Of a DNA stretch of 64,000 nt, positions 27,321 to 35,380 are shown one piece after another. The stretch's first letter is position 1, and each line of letters begins with the position of its first letter. The stretch is taken from NCBI RefSeq assembly GCF_001746365.1, contig NZ_MJAJ01000027.1, positions 1 to 64,000 on the forward strand. Direction: 5' to 3'. The translations under genes were made by a program, and so were the position numbers. Under the pieces are notes generated by a model, which ran no database searches, was not told where the DNA came from, and was given only the letters and a program-made list of their open reading frames with translations. Origin of the DNA: Streptomyces sp. LUP30. Lineage in GTDB: Bacteria; Actinomycetota; Actinomycetes; Streptomycetales; Streptomycetaceae.

Positions 27321-28220
27321 GATCTCCAGGACCTGGATCGCCCAGGGCGTGTGACCGCCCTTGTCCGGGTCCGGCTTGTACTGGGCGAAGCCCGGCAGGC
27401 CGTTGACCTGGACCGGCAGCAGCCGCGAGCCCTCACAGGCGGAGCCGAACGTGGTCATGAAGCCGGTGATGTCGTCATGGCCGGTCAGCCACAGGTCGAA
27501 CGGCGGCATCGTCATGACGGCGTCCTCGTGCAGCAGGGCCGTCAGCGCGGTCATGTCGTAGCCCTCGAAGGCCGCCATATAGCGTTCGAGGAGCTTCTGC
27601 TGTTCCTCGTCCAGCGGGTCCGACACGGCCGCGTCCGCGCCGGAGGCCTTCTGCTCGGCGAGCGTCGCCCGGGCCCGCTGGAGCGCGCTGTTGACCGAGG
27701 CGACCGAGGTGTCGAGGAGCTCGGCGACCTCGCTCGCCCGCCACGCCAGCACCTCCCGCAGGATCAGCACCGCCCGCTGCTTCGGCGGGAGCTGCTGCAG
27801 CGCGGCCATGAACGCCAGCCGCACCGACTCCTTGGCGACGGCCGCCTCGGCCGGGTCCTCCACCGTGGGCAGCACGCGCGCGTCGGGCATCGGCTCCAGC
27901 CAGGTGTTGTCGGGGCGGGGCGAGAGCGCGGCCCGGGCGAGCGGGGTGGCTTCGGTGAGGTCCATCGGACGGGCCCGCTTGTTGCCGGCCGTCAGCATGT
28001 CCAGGCAGACGTTCGTGGCGATCCGGTACAGCCAGGAGCGCAGACTGGAGCGGCCCTCGAACTTGTCGTAGCTCCGCCAGGCGCGCACCAGGGTGTCCTG
28101 GACCGCGTCCTCCGCCTCGAAGGAGGAGCCGAGCATGCGGTAGCAGTAACCGGTCAGCTCGGTCCGGTGCTTCTCCAGTGCGACGTCGAGGTCCGTCGTC
28201 GTCGCGGTGCTGTTGCCCAT
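27204..28220 (-). CDS. SigG-like ECF sigma factor with SnoaL-like C-terminal domain
   Basis: 338 residues. Region 2 is LEKHRTELTGYCYRMLGSSFEAEDAVQDTLVRAWRSYDKF followed by LRSWLYRIATNVCLDML. Region 4 is LPPKQRAVLILREVLAWRASEVAELLDTSVASVNSALQRARATL. From about residue 200 a SnoaL-like domain follows (LLERYMAAFEGYDMTALTALLHEDAVMTMPP). This is the architecture of M. tuberculosis SigG. The promoter at 28276-28298 matches the LexA-independent DNA-damage consensus, which also controls mycobacterial sigG, so induction by DNA damage is likely. No anti-sigma gene is adjacent; the C-terminal domain may regulate activity. Confidence 0.9.
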   Translation of the reverse strand: MGNSTATTTDLDVALEKHRTELTGYCYRMLGSSFEAEDAVQDTLVRAWRSYDKFEGRSSLRSWLYRIATNVCLDMLTAGNKRARPMDLTEATPLARAALSPRPDNTWLEPMPDARVLPTVEDPAEAAVAKESVRLAFMAALQQLPPKQRAVLILREVLAWRASEVAELLDTSVASVNSALQRARATLAEQKASGADAAVSDPLDEEQQKLLERYMAAFEGYDMTALTALLHEDAVMTMPPFDLWLTGHDDITGFMTTFGSACEGSRLLPVQVNGLPGFAQYKPDPDKGGHTPWAIQVLEISEGRLTGFHFYLDTQRWFPLFGLPLHLDGDPDEVEQGA

Positions 28221-28275
28221 CGTCCACCCACCCCTGTGGCCGTCCTGTCACGCGTCTTCGCGCCCAGCACTTCGG

Positions 28276-28298
28276 AAGCTACCGCAGCCCACTGACAA
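28276..28298 (-). promoter_or_regulatory. PafBC-type (RecA-independent) DNA-damage promoter
   Basis: On the minus strand TTGTCAGTG is followed by 8 bases and TAGCTT, which exactly fits the published tTGTCRgtg-N8-TAnnnT pattern of LexA-independent damage promoters in actinobacteria. It points at the sigma gene starting at 28220, giving a leader of about 50 bases. Confidence 0.75.
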
Positions 28299-28373
28299 TG
28301 GCCCGGCGAGTCGACGAAAGCGCAGGTGGAAGACGGTGCGTGGGCCGCTGTCAGACCAGCTGTCGCACCGACA

Positions 28374-28640
28374 TCAGCAGATGCCGGTGGACCTGCGGCC
28401 CGTCCGCCGCGCCCGCTGCCCCGCCTCCAGCAGCGCCACCCGCAGCGCCGGCGTCCCGAACGAGGTCAGCGCGTCCGGCAGATACGCCGGGCCGAACGCC
28501 ACGGTGATCTCCCGCGCGCCGGTCAGCGCGGCGGGCAGCCGCTGTGCGGCCACGTCGTCGCCGTGGCCGGCGCGCACCAGAACCGAGTCCGCCGAGAAGT
28601 CCAGCCGCACCGGGCTGTCGGCGTCCGCGACCAGGGAGGC
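28374..28640 (-). pseudogene. remnant resembling the C-terminus of a DnaN (sliding clamp)-type domain
   Basis: The frame reads RLDFSADSVLVRAGHGDD, then LPAALTG and EITVAFGPAYLPDALTSFGTPALRVALLEAGQRA before running into an arginine-rich tail and a stop. The motif of a final beta strand pair, then a 'xxFxPxYLxDAL' helix and a strand, is that of the last part of polymerase III beta subunits and of the DnaN-like domain fused to some Streptomyces MerR proteins. No start codon with a ribosome site is seen and upstream coding belongs to the MFS gene in another frame. It looks like a decayed fragment; this is a by-eye assignment. Confidence 0.4.
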
Positions 28641-28650
28641 GGTCAGGCGG

Positions 28651-29979
28651 TCAGCGAGCGGCCACCAGGACGTCCCGTCGGGCGGCGACCCGCGCCGCGC
28701 GGGTTCCGAGGGCGGTGATCGCCACGACGCCGAGCACCGCCAGGACGCCCACGGCGACCGTGCCGGACCAGCCGCCCGCGTGGAAGGCCGTCGCCCCCAC
28801 CGTGGAGCCGACGCTGGAGCCGACGTAGTACGAGGACTGGTAGAGGGCGGAGGCCTGCGCGCGACCGGTGGTCGCCGTCTTGCTGACCGCGGAGGACGCC
28901 ACCGCGTGCCCCGCGAAGAAGCCCGCCGTGATCAGGACCAGGCCCAGCAGGACCGGCGCCAGCGAGTCCGCCAGGGACAGCAGCAGCCCCGTGGCCGTGG
29001 TGCCGCCCGCCAGGTACAGCGCGCCCCGGCGGCCCAGCCGGCCGACCAGCCGGCCCGCGGTGGACGCCGACACCGTGCCCACCAGGTACACCAGGAAGAC
29101 GGAGCCCACGATGCCCTGCGGGAGGGAGAACGGCGCCTCCGTCAGGCGGTAGCCGATGACGGTGTACACGCCGCCGAAGACGGTCATGAACAGCGCGCCG
29201 ATCGCGTACAGACGGCGCAGCAGCGGGTCGGCCAGGTGGCCGCGCACGGTACGGGCCAGGACGCGGGGGGCCAGGGAGCCCGTCCTGAAGTGCTTCGGCG
29301 CGGGCAGCAGCAGCCGGAAGGCGATCGCGCAGGCCACCGCCAGCGCGCCGATCACGCCGACCGCGATCCGCCAGCCCCACTCCTGCGCGACCCAGCCGGT
29401 GATGACCCGGCCGCTCATCCCGCCGACGCTGTTGCCCGCCACGAACAGACCGATGGCCGTGACCAGCGCCTTCGGCCGGACCTCCTCGGCGAGATACGCG
29501 GTCGCCGAGGCCGGGAGCCCGGCCAGCGCGGCGCCCTGGACCGCCCGCAGCACGACCAGCGCGCCCAGCGTGGGGGCGAAGGGGACCAGCACGCCCACGG
29601 CCACCGCGACCGCCAGCGAGGCCGTCATCACCGTGCGGCGGCCGTAGCGCTCGGACAGGGCGCTCATCGGCAGCACGAACAGGGCCAGTCCGCCGGTCGC
29701 CGCCGCCACGGTCCAGCTCGCCTGGCTCGCCGGCACCCCGAAGTCGCCGGAGATCAGCGGCAGCAGGGCCTGCGTGGAGTAGAGCAGGGCGAACGTCGCG
29801 ACCCCGGCGAGGAAGAGGGCGAAGCTCATCCGGCGGTAACCGGGGCCGCCGGGGGTCATACGGGAGTCGGCGGGGGCCGTGCGGGAGCCGTCGGCGGAGG
29901 AGGCGACGACGCGGGAGGCGGCGGGGACGGACGAGGCGGCGCCCACGATCGTGGACGCCCCGGTACTGGCGGGAGACAT
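28651..29979 (-). CDS. MFS transporter, drug/inner-membrane exporter type
   Basis: 442 residues, twelve predicted membrane segments after a 45-residue Ser/Ala-rich N-terminus. The loop 2-3 motif is LPMSALSERYGRRTVMTASL, and LRAVQGAALAGLPASATAYLAEEVRP is a typical segment 4-5 region of the YnfM-like group. Exports an unknown compound by proton antiport. ATG 29979 is divergent from a LysR-type regulator 63 bases away, which probably controls it. Confidence 0.88.
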   Translation of the reverse strand: MSPASTGASTIVGAASSVPAASRVVASSADGSRTAPADSRMTPGGPGYRRMSFALFLAGVATFALLYSTQALLPLISGDFGVPASQASWTVAAATGGLALFVLPMSALSERYGRRTVMTASLAVAVAVGVLVPFAPTLGALVVLRAVQGAALAGLPASATAYLAEEVRPKALVTAIGLFVAGNSVGGMSGRVITGWVAQEWGWRIAVGVIGALAVACAIAFRLLLPAPKHFRTGSLAPRVLARTVRGHLADPLLRRLYAIGALFMTVFGGVYTVIGYRLTEAPFSLPQGIVGSVFLVYLVGTVSASTAGRLVGRLGRRGALYLAGGTTATGLLLSLADSLAPVLLGLVLITAGFFAGHAVASSAVSKTATTGRAQASALYQSSYYVGSSVGSTVGATAFHAGGWSGTVAVGVLAVLGVVAITALGTRAARVAARRDVLVAAR

Positions 29980-30042
29980 GCCTCGAAGTTATGTACGCCC
30001 CCGCTCATCCGTCCAATGCACGGAATCGTCATAATCGTTCCC

Positions 30043-31005
30043 ATGGCGCATCAGCAGAGGTCACGGGCTCGGCTGTCACCGTCCGGTGACACAGAAGACA
30101 CGACGGACATGTCGAGACTGCTCGCCCCCCGGCTCGCGTACTTCGCCGGGGTCGCCCGCACCGAGCACGTCACGCGGGCCGCCCAGGAGATGAACGTCCC
30201 CCAGTCGACGCTCTCGCGGGCCATGGTCCGTCTGGAACACGATCTCGGCGTCGACCTGTTCGCCCGCCGCGGCCGGACGGTCTCCCTCACCCCCGCGGGC
30301 CGCACCTTCCTCGCCTCCGTCGAGCGGGCTCTCGCCGAGGTCGAGCGGGCCGCCGACGAGGTGCGGGCCGACGCCGACGCGGCCACCGGCAAGGTCGCGT
30401 TCGGCTTCCTGCACACGATGGGCGCGGAGACCGTCCCGGGCCTGATCCACGCCTTCCGCGCGGACCACCCGCGCGTGCGCTTCAGCCTCGTCCAGAACTA
30501 CGGCGAGGCGATGATCGAGCGGCTGCGGGCGGGCGAGCTGGACCTCTGTCTGACCTCCCCGGTCCCGGACGCCCCCGACCTGGTCGCCCGCCGGCTCGAC
30601 GAACAGAAGCTGCGCCTGGTCGTCCCGGCCGACCACCGTCTCGCCGCCCGCCGACGAGTCCGCCTGGCCGAAGCGGCCGACGAGAGTTTCGTGACCCTGG
30701 AGCCCGGCTACGGCCTGCGCCGCATCACCGACGACCTCTGCAAGGAGGCCGGCTTCCGTCCTCGGGTCGCCTTCGAGGGCGAGGAGGCCGAGACGCTGAG
30801 GGGACTGGTGGCGGCCGGTCTGGGAGTGGCGCTGCTGCCGCCGCCCGCCGTCGCCCGCCCGGGCGTCGTGGAACTGACCGTGACCGCCCCGCGCGCCGCC
30901 CGCGAGATCGGCGTCGCCTGGCTGGACGGCCATCCGGACACGCCCCCGGTTGCCGCGTTCAAGAAGTTCCTGCTGTCGAGGAGGGGCAACCTGCTGCCGA
31001 CCTGA
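30043..31005 (+). CDS. LysR-family transcriptional regulator
   Basis: 320 residues. The helix-turn-helix starts about residue 28 (LAYFAGVARTEHVTRAAQEMNVPQSTLSRAMVRLEHDLGVDLFARRGR). The effector-binding domain follows (GKVAFGFLHTMGAETVPGLIHAFR, LDLCLTSPVPD, GLGVALLPPPAV). Being divergent from the MFS exporter, it most likely regulates that gene and itself from the shared 63-base region; the ligand is unknown. An additional in-frame ATG at 30109 is possible. Confidence 0.93.
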   Translation: MAHQQRSRARLSPSGDTEDTTDMSRLLAPRLAYFAGVARTEHVTRAAQEMNVPQSTLSRAMVRLEHDLGVDLFARRGRTVSLTPAGRTFLASVERALAEVERAADEVRADADAATGKVAFGFLHTMGAETVPGLIHAFRADHPRVRFSLVQNYGEAMIERLRAGELDLCLTSPVPDAPDLVARRLDEQKLRLVVPADHRLAARRRVRLAEAADESFVTLEPGYGLRRITDDLCKEAGFRPRVAFEGEEAETLRGLVAAGLGVALLPPPAVARPGVVELTVTAPRAAREIGVAWLDGHPDTPPVAAFKKFLLSRRGNLLPT

Positions 31006-31021
31006 GGGGGCCGGGGCGCCG

Positions 31022-31783
31022 TCACCGGCGCAGCGACCTGCCGAATCCGGCCGCGAGCGGCATCCGCAGCCCCAGCGGCGGCGGCGCCGCCAGCGCGTCC
31101 ACCACCGGCCGGGACAGCGCCCGCCCGAACAGCGTGCCCATGACGAAGTCCTCGGCCAGGGCGTGGACTTCGCTCCGGTACTGGTGCAACCGGTGGCCGT
31201 CGGAGTGCACTTCGAAGCGGCACACGTCCCGGTTGGCCTTCTTCGCCCGCGCGGCGAGGCGGAACGACAGCTCCGGGTCGCAGCGCCCGTCGTTCGTGCC
31301 GTGCACGATCAACACCCGTCTCCCCGCGAGCTGCTTCACCGGTTCGGGCGGCGCGGCCAAGTCCTCCTCCGGCAGCCATGGAGCGATCGCCAGCACCGAG
31401 CCGACGGCCTCGTGACCGCCCGCGCGCAGCGCCGCCCGGGCGCCCATGCCGACGCCGGCCAGGCACACGGGGACGTCCCCGTAGCGCCGGACCACTTCGT
31501 CGGCCGCCCAGCCGGCGTCGGCCGCCGGATGCGCCTCGCTGCCGTTCCAGCCGCGGTAGCGGTAGTGCACGGCGTGGACGGCCAGGCCCTCCTCGCGTCC
31601 GGCCCGCGCGAGCCTGCGCCCGAGGCCCCGGACGGAGGCGGCGGCCCACATGGAGGACGGTCTGCGGCTGGAGACCTCCTCGCCGCCGGGGAGCAGCAGC
31701 ACCGCTCCGCTCACCGCCGTCGGCTCCGGGCCGAGCGCCCGCCCCAGCCGGACCGTCCGAACCGGCGTCACTTCCTGTCCCAT
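31022..31783 (-). CDS. alpha/beta-hydrolase-like protein lacking the nucleophile Ser
   Basis: 253 residues with the alpha/beta hydrolase order: strand AVLLLPGGEEVSSRRP, HYRYRGWNGSEAHPAADAGWAADEVVRRYGDVP, then the elbow CLAGVGMGARAAL, VLIVHGTNDGRCDPE (acid) and HSDGHRLHQY (His). The expected GxSxG elbow reads G-V-G-M-G, so the catalytic Ser is absent. It may be non-enzymatic or use another mechanism. It is convergent with the LysR gene and divergent from add. Family membership is by pattern. Confidence 0.7.
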   Translation of the reverse strand: MGQEVTPVRTVRLGRALGPEPTAVSGAVLLLPGGEEVSSRRPSSMWAAASVRGLGRRLARAGREEGLAVHAVHYRYRGWNGSEAHPAADAGWAADEVVRRYGDVPVCLAGVGMGARAALRAGGHEAVGSVLAIAPWLPEEDLAAPPEPVKQLAGRRVLIVHGTNDGRCDPELSFRLAARAKKANRDVCRFEVHSDGHRLHQYRSEVHALAEDFVMGTLFGRALSRPVVDALAAPPPLGLRMPLAAGFGRSLRR

Positions 31784-31868
31784 GACAGAACAGTGTCAGA
31801 AGCACCGATGTACTCCACCCGTCCGTGCGGTCACCGTTACATATCGGCGCAGTTGTACAGCGCGCCGT

Positions 31869-31880
31869 CTACGCGCGTAG
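31869..31880. promoter_or_regulatory. putative nucleoside-regulon operator upstream of add
   Basis: Perfect palindrome CTACGCGCGTAG, ending 4 bases before the -10 box TAGAGT (31885-31890). A bound protein would occupy the core promoter. Confidence 0.7.
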
Positions 31881-31884
31881 GAGT

Positions 31885-31890
31885 TAGAGT
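31885..31890 (+). promoter_or_regulatory. -10 box TAGAGT of add (leaderless)
   Basis: TAGAGT ends 6 bases before ATG 31897 with no room for a ribosome site, so the transcript should start at or next to the A of ATG. Confidence 0.55.
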
Positions 31891-31896
31891 GCGCCA

Positions 31897-33060
31897 ATGA
31901 CGAGCCAGAGCATCCAGTCGGGCACCGCCCCCAGCTCGGACCAGATCCGGCGGGCACCCAAGGTTCTGCTGCACGACCACCTCGACGGCGGGCTGCGTCC
32001 CGGCACGATCGTCGACCTCGCCCGGGACGCCGGGTACGGCCGACTCCCCGAGACCGACGCCGACAAGCTCGGAGTCTGGTTCCGGGAGGCCGCCGACTCC
32101 GGTTCCCTGGAACGGTACTTGGAGACGTTTTCGCACACCGTCGGCGTGATGCAGACCCGCGCGGCACTCGTGCGGGTCGCCCGCGAGTGCGCCGAGGACC
32201 TCGCCGAGGACGGCGTCGTCTACGCCGAGGTGCGGTACGCGCCCGAGCAGCACCTCGACGGCGGGCTGAGCCTCGAAGAGGTCGTCGAGGCCGTCAACGA
32301 GGGCTTCCGCGAAGGCGAACGGACGGCCCGGGACAACGGCCACCGCATCCGGGTCGGCGCGCTGCTCACCGCGATGCGGCACGCGGCCCGCGCCCTGGAG
32401 ATCGCCGAACTCGCCAACCGCTACCGGGACCAGGGGGTCGTGGGCTTCGACATCGCCGGCGCCGAGGCGGGCTTCCCGCCCACCCGGCACCTCGACGCCT
32501 TCGAGTACCTCAAGCGCGAGAACAACCACTTCACCATCCACGCCGGCGAGGCCTTCGGGCTGCCGTCCATCTGGCAGGCCCTGCAGTGGTGCGGCGCCGA
32601 CCGGCTCGGACACGGTGTGCGCATCATCGACGACATCGAGGTCGCCGCCGACGGGAGCGTGAAGCTCGGCCGGCTCGCCTCCTACGTCCGCGACAAGCGC
32701 GTCCCGCTGGAGCTGTGCCCCAGCTCCAACCTCCAGACCGGCGCCGCCGCGTCCTACGCCGAGCACCCCATCGGACTGCTGCGCCGCCTGCACTTCCGGG
32801 CCACGGTCAACACCGACAACCGACTGATGTCCGCCACCAGCATGAGCCGGGAATTCGAGCACCTGGTCGACGCATTCGGCTACACGCTCGACGATCTGCA
32901 GTGGTTCTCCGTCAATGCTATGAAGTCAGCATTCATTCCTTTCGATGAACGACTGGCCATGATCAATGACGTGATCAAGCCCGGATATGCCGAGCTCAAG
33001 TCCGAATGGCTGTTCCAGCAGACCGTCTCCACCAGGGGTTCCGTGTCCGCGGAAGACTGA
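31897..33060 (+). CDS. add: adenosine deaminase
   Basis: 387-residue zinc enzyme converting adenosine and deoxyadenosine to inosine and deoxyinosine. Zinc and substrate motifs: LLHDHLDGGLRPGT near residue 25, FTIHAGEAFGLPSIW (zinc His and catalytic Glu), HGVRI, LCPSSNLQTGA, and NTDNRLMSATSMSREFEHL with the catalytic Asp region. A helical EVRYAPEQHL segment is also as expected. Its product is the substrate of the purine nucleoside phosphorylase at 48057, which carries the same operator. Confidence 0.95.
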   Translation: MTSQSIQSGTAPSSDQIRRAPKVLLHDHLDGGLRPGTIVDLARDAGYGRLPETDADKLGVWFREAADSGSLERYLETFSHTVGVMQTRAALVRVARECAEDLAEDGVVYAEVRYAPEQHLDGGLSLEEVVEAVNEGFREGERTARDNGHRIRVGALLTAMRHAARALEIAELANRYRDQGVVGFDIAGAEAGFPPTRHLDAFEYLKRENNHFTIHAGEAFGLPSIWQALQWCGADRLGHGVRIIDDIEVAADGSVKLGRLASYVRDKRVPLELCPSSNLQTGAAASYAEHPIGLLRRLHFRATVNTDNRLMSATSMSREFEHLVDAFGYTLDDLQWFSVNAMKSAFIPFDERLAMINDVIKPGYAELKSEWLFQQTVSTRGSVSAED

Positions 33061-33083
33061 TTCCCGGGTTTTACCGGGTGCGG

Positions 33084-33116
33084 AATGCGGGCGGGTGTTC
33101 ACCATCCGTCCGCATT
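33084..33116 (+). terminator. terminator of add
   Basis: An 11-bp stem (aatgcgggcgg / ccgtccgcatt, one GU pair) with an 11-base loop, followed by ttcgatgttt. Confidence 0.65.
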
Positions 33117-33199
33117 TCGATGTTTGCCGCCGACCCCTCCACGTGTTTACGGTCGAGAACCGCTCAGTTCCCCGTATCCCATTCGAGGACGCATTCATC

Positions 33200-33553
33200 A
33201 TGAAGCAGTCTGCTGCCAAGACCCTCGGTGTCGCCGCTCTCGGCGCCGCCTTCGCCGCCGTCGGTGCGGGCGCCGCGAACGCCGCCCCCGCGGTCCCGGA
33301 CGCCACCCAGGCGCTGGACGGCATCACCAAGACGCTGCCGGCGGAGAACGTGGCCCAGGCGCTGCCCGGCGCCGGGCAGGCGCTGACGCAGGCCCAGCCG
33401 GCGCTCGCCGCGGGCCTGACCGCCGCCCAGCCGGTCGCCGAGAAGCTGCTCACCGGGGGCCCCACCGCGCCCGTCGCCGGTCTGCTCGGCGGACTGCCGC
33501 TGCAGGGCCTGCCCACGCACGGTCTGCCGGTCAACGGCATCCCGCTGGGCTGA
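33200..33553 (+). CDS. small secreted protein, 117 aa
   Basis: A clear signal peptide (MKQSAAKTLGVAALGAAF, cleavage near ANA-AP) precedes a low-complexity mature part: DATQALDGITKTLPAENVAQALPG, then Leu-Pro-Gly repeats ending LPVNGIPLG. No catalytic motif. This is a Streptomyces secreted family of unknown role. It resembles the protein at 40017 in size and composition. A GAGGA site lies 9 bases before ATG. Confidence 0.8.
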   Translation: MKQSAAKTLGVAALGAAFAAVGAGAANAAPAVPDATQALDGITKTLPAENVAQALPGAGQALTQAQPALAAGLTAAQPVAEKLLTGGPTAPVAGLLGGLPLQGLPTHGLPVNGIPLG

Positions 33554-33579
33554 GCGGCTCCGCCGCCCCTGCGCGCACC

Positions 33580-33626
33580 GCGCCGTCGGGGCGCACCCGG
33601 TCCTCCCGGGTGCGCCCCGACGGCGC
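33580..33626. terminator. very strong bidirectional terminator
   Basis: A perfect 21-bp stem with a 5-base loop (left arm starts gcgccgtcggggcgcacc). It lies between the convergent secreted-protein and PspC genes. Confidence 0.85.
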
Positions 33627-33642
33627 CTGCGGCGAACGGCTG

Positions 33643-33846
33643 TCACCAGGCCGTGCGGGCCGCCCGGTCCTCCGACGGGAACAGCACCCACAGCGCTATG
33701 TAGAGCAGGAACTGCGGGCCCGGCAGCAGACAGGAGAGCACGAAGATCACGCGCATCGTGGTCGCGGAGGTGCCGAAGCGCCGGGCCAGCGCGGCGCACA
33801 CTCCGCCGATCATGCGGCCGTTGGTGGGGCGGGCGAGGCTGGACAT
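33643..33846 (-). CDS. PspC-domain membrane protein
   Basis: 67 residues, almost entirely one PspC domain: RMIGGVCAALARRFGTSATTMRVIFVLSCLLPGPQFLLYIALWVLFP. One to two membrane segments. Family members sense or respond to envelope stress, and in Streptomyces many are stand-alone. ATG 33846 follows GAAGGAG, so the 78-residue version is not needed. Confidence 0.88.
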   Translation of the reverse strand: MSSLARPTNGRMIGGVCAALARRFGTSATTMRVIFVLSCLLPGPQFLLYIALWVLFPSEDRAARTAW

Positions 33847-33976
33847 CTGCGGCTCCTTCGTGAGCGATGAGGGCCCCACCCGCTCGAACGAAGTCGAGAG
33901 TGGGGGACGGAGGCGGCCCCTGCGGCTGCTCCATCTGACGTCAACGCTACGGTGACGAAGGGGACGAAGCGTCGCT

Positions 33977-34528
33977 CTATGGGGCGATGCCGACCCTGGG
34001 AAAACTCGGGGTCAGACCCTGAGCCGCATCCTCCTGGCGGACCGGCGCGGACGACCGGTGCCCGTCCCTGCGACGCAGCCGCGCGCGCACCGCCGGCACC
34101 ACCGCGGCATGGGCGAGGGCCACGCCCACGGTGTTCAGCAGCATGGAGTCCACGTCCACGACCTGACCGGGCACGCCGGTCTGCAGCAGCTCGATCCCCA
34201 GCGACAGCAGCGCGCCCGCCGTGACCGTGCGGATCAGGGAGGCGAGGGGCGAGACCCGGACCCTGCCGTGCACCAGCGGCAGCAGGACGCCCAGCGGGGC
34301 CAGCAGCCCCAGCCCCGCGCCGATCCGCCGGGCCGCCTCGGGCCAGCCCAGCCGCAGGTCGGCGCGGATCCCGTCGAACGGATGCAGATTGGCCGGCAGT
34401 ACCCAGGGGACGTCCAGTGGGCGCAGCGTGACCCAGGCGACGAACACGAGGTGGGCGGCCAGGAGAACAATCCCGGTCGCGCGGATGCGGATCGCGGCGC
34501 TGCCGCCGATGGAGCCTTGACGCTGCAC
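33977..34528 (-). CDS. VanZ-family membrane protein
   Basis: About 183 residues with four hydrophobic segments. The VanZ-like core is LVFVAWVTLRPLDVPW, NLHPFDGIRADL, LGLLAPLGVLLPLV, SLGIELLQTGVPGQVVDVDSMLLNTVGVALAHA. The VanZ namesake contributes to teicoplanin tolerance; a general cell-envelope role is all that can be said. The start is uncertain: GTG 34528 follows ttgggggg, but the frame is open to 34669. Confidence 0.8.
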   Translation of the reverse strand: MQRQGSIGGSAAIRIRATGIVLLAAHLVFVAWVTLRPLDVPWVLPANLHPFDGIRADLRLGWPEAARRIGAGLGLLAPLGVLLPLVHGRVRVSPLASLIRTVTAGALLSLGIELLQTGVPGQVVDVDSMLLNTVGVALAHAAVVPAVRARLRRRDGHRSSAPVRQEDAAQGLTPSFPRVGIAP

Positions 34529-34744
34529 GCCCCCCAAGACGCGCCCCCCGGCACGATCGGTTCCGGACCACTTCCCGCCACCGGCGGCGCACTCGGGTCC
34601 CGCCGCTCCCCGGCAGACGGTGACCTGCGACGACGACGGCCGCGGACCCCCGTATGAGGCGTCCGCCACACCCGCCGCCCGCCGTCCTGCACGGCCGCCC
34701 GGTGCCGTCGCCCCGGCCCCGCACCCGACGCGGGGGCGGGCGGC

Positions 34745-35380
34745 TCAGCCGTCGTTGGCGACCGGCGACGAGGGGGGCTCGGCGCTGCCGGGGCGGGAGC
34801 GGACCTCGTCGGTGCAGGCGTAGCGGCGCACCGGGGTGGAGCCGGGGCCGCCCAGGACCACCGAGCCGTCCCCCTCGGCGGCCGCCGAGTCGGAGAACGT
34901 GCAGACCAGCTGGGCGAGGGCGTACGAGGTCAGGGTCCCGGGCGGGGTGCTCAGCCGCAGCGTGTCGTCCGGGTCCTTGCGGCCCGGCCCGTGCACCGTC
35001 ATCCCGCCGCGCACGTCCGTCGTGTACCCGGCCTCCTTCTCGGCCGCCGACGGAGACTCGGCCAGCTCGTCCAGCAGGCCCTGCGCGACCAGTGCGCGCC
35101 GCGCGGAGTCCGCCGCGCCGTCCGGCACCCGCACCGACCGGTCCACGGCCACCAGCGACGAACCGCACAGCAGGAACACCTGCACCGGCACGCCCGCGCG
35201 CGCGGACTGCGTCGTGACGTCCGGCTCGGTGAGCGAGCAGCGCACCCGGGAGGGCGCGGGCCCGAAGTCGGTCGGCACCTCGGTGGCCCGGATGCCGCAG
35301 CCGGCGAGCAGACCGGCCGCCAGGCCGGCCAGCGCGGGCCCGGCGAACAGCCGTCGTACGGTTCCACGGCTCATGGTCAC
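34745..35380 (-). CDS. AfsQ operon lipoprotein
   Basis: 211 residues with signal peptide and lipobox LLAGC (Cys 28). The mature part has repeated Cys (CSLTEPDV, FLLCGSSL, LVCTFSD, YACTDEV) and ends in a Pro/Ser tail. It is encoded immediately after the sensor kinase gene with a GTGA overlap. An outer-surface partner that modulates the AfsQ2 sensor is the likely role, as with other lipoproteins cotranscribed with kinases. I recall it as afsQ3. Confidence 0.8.
   Translation of the reverse strand: MTMSRGTVRRLFAGPALAGLAAGLLAGCGIRATEVPTDFGPAPSRVRCSLTEPDVTTQSARAGVPVQVFLLCGSSLVAVDRSVRVPDGAADSARRALVAQGLLDELAESPSAAEKEAGYTTDVRGGMTVHGPGRKDPDDTLRLSTPPGTLTSYALAQLVCTFSDSAAAEGDGSVVLGGPGSTPVRRYACTDEVRSRPGSAEPPSSPVANDG

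Noticed and set aside
28207..30042. Long plus-strand frame joined upstream of the LysR gene
   Set aside because: It crosses the MFS exporter on the other strand and is low complexity; only the part from 30043 is a real protein.
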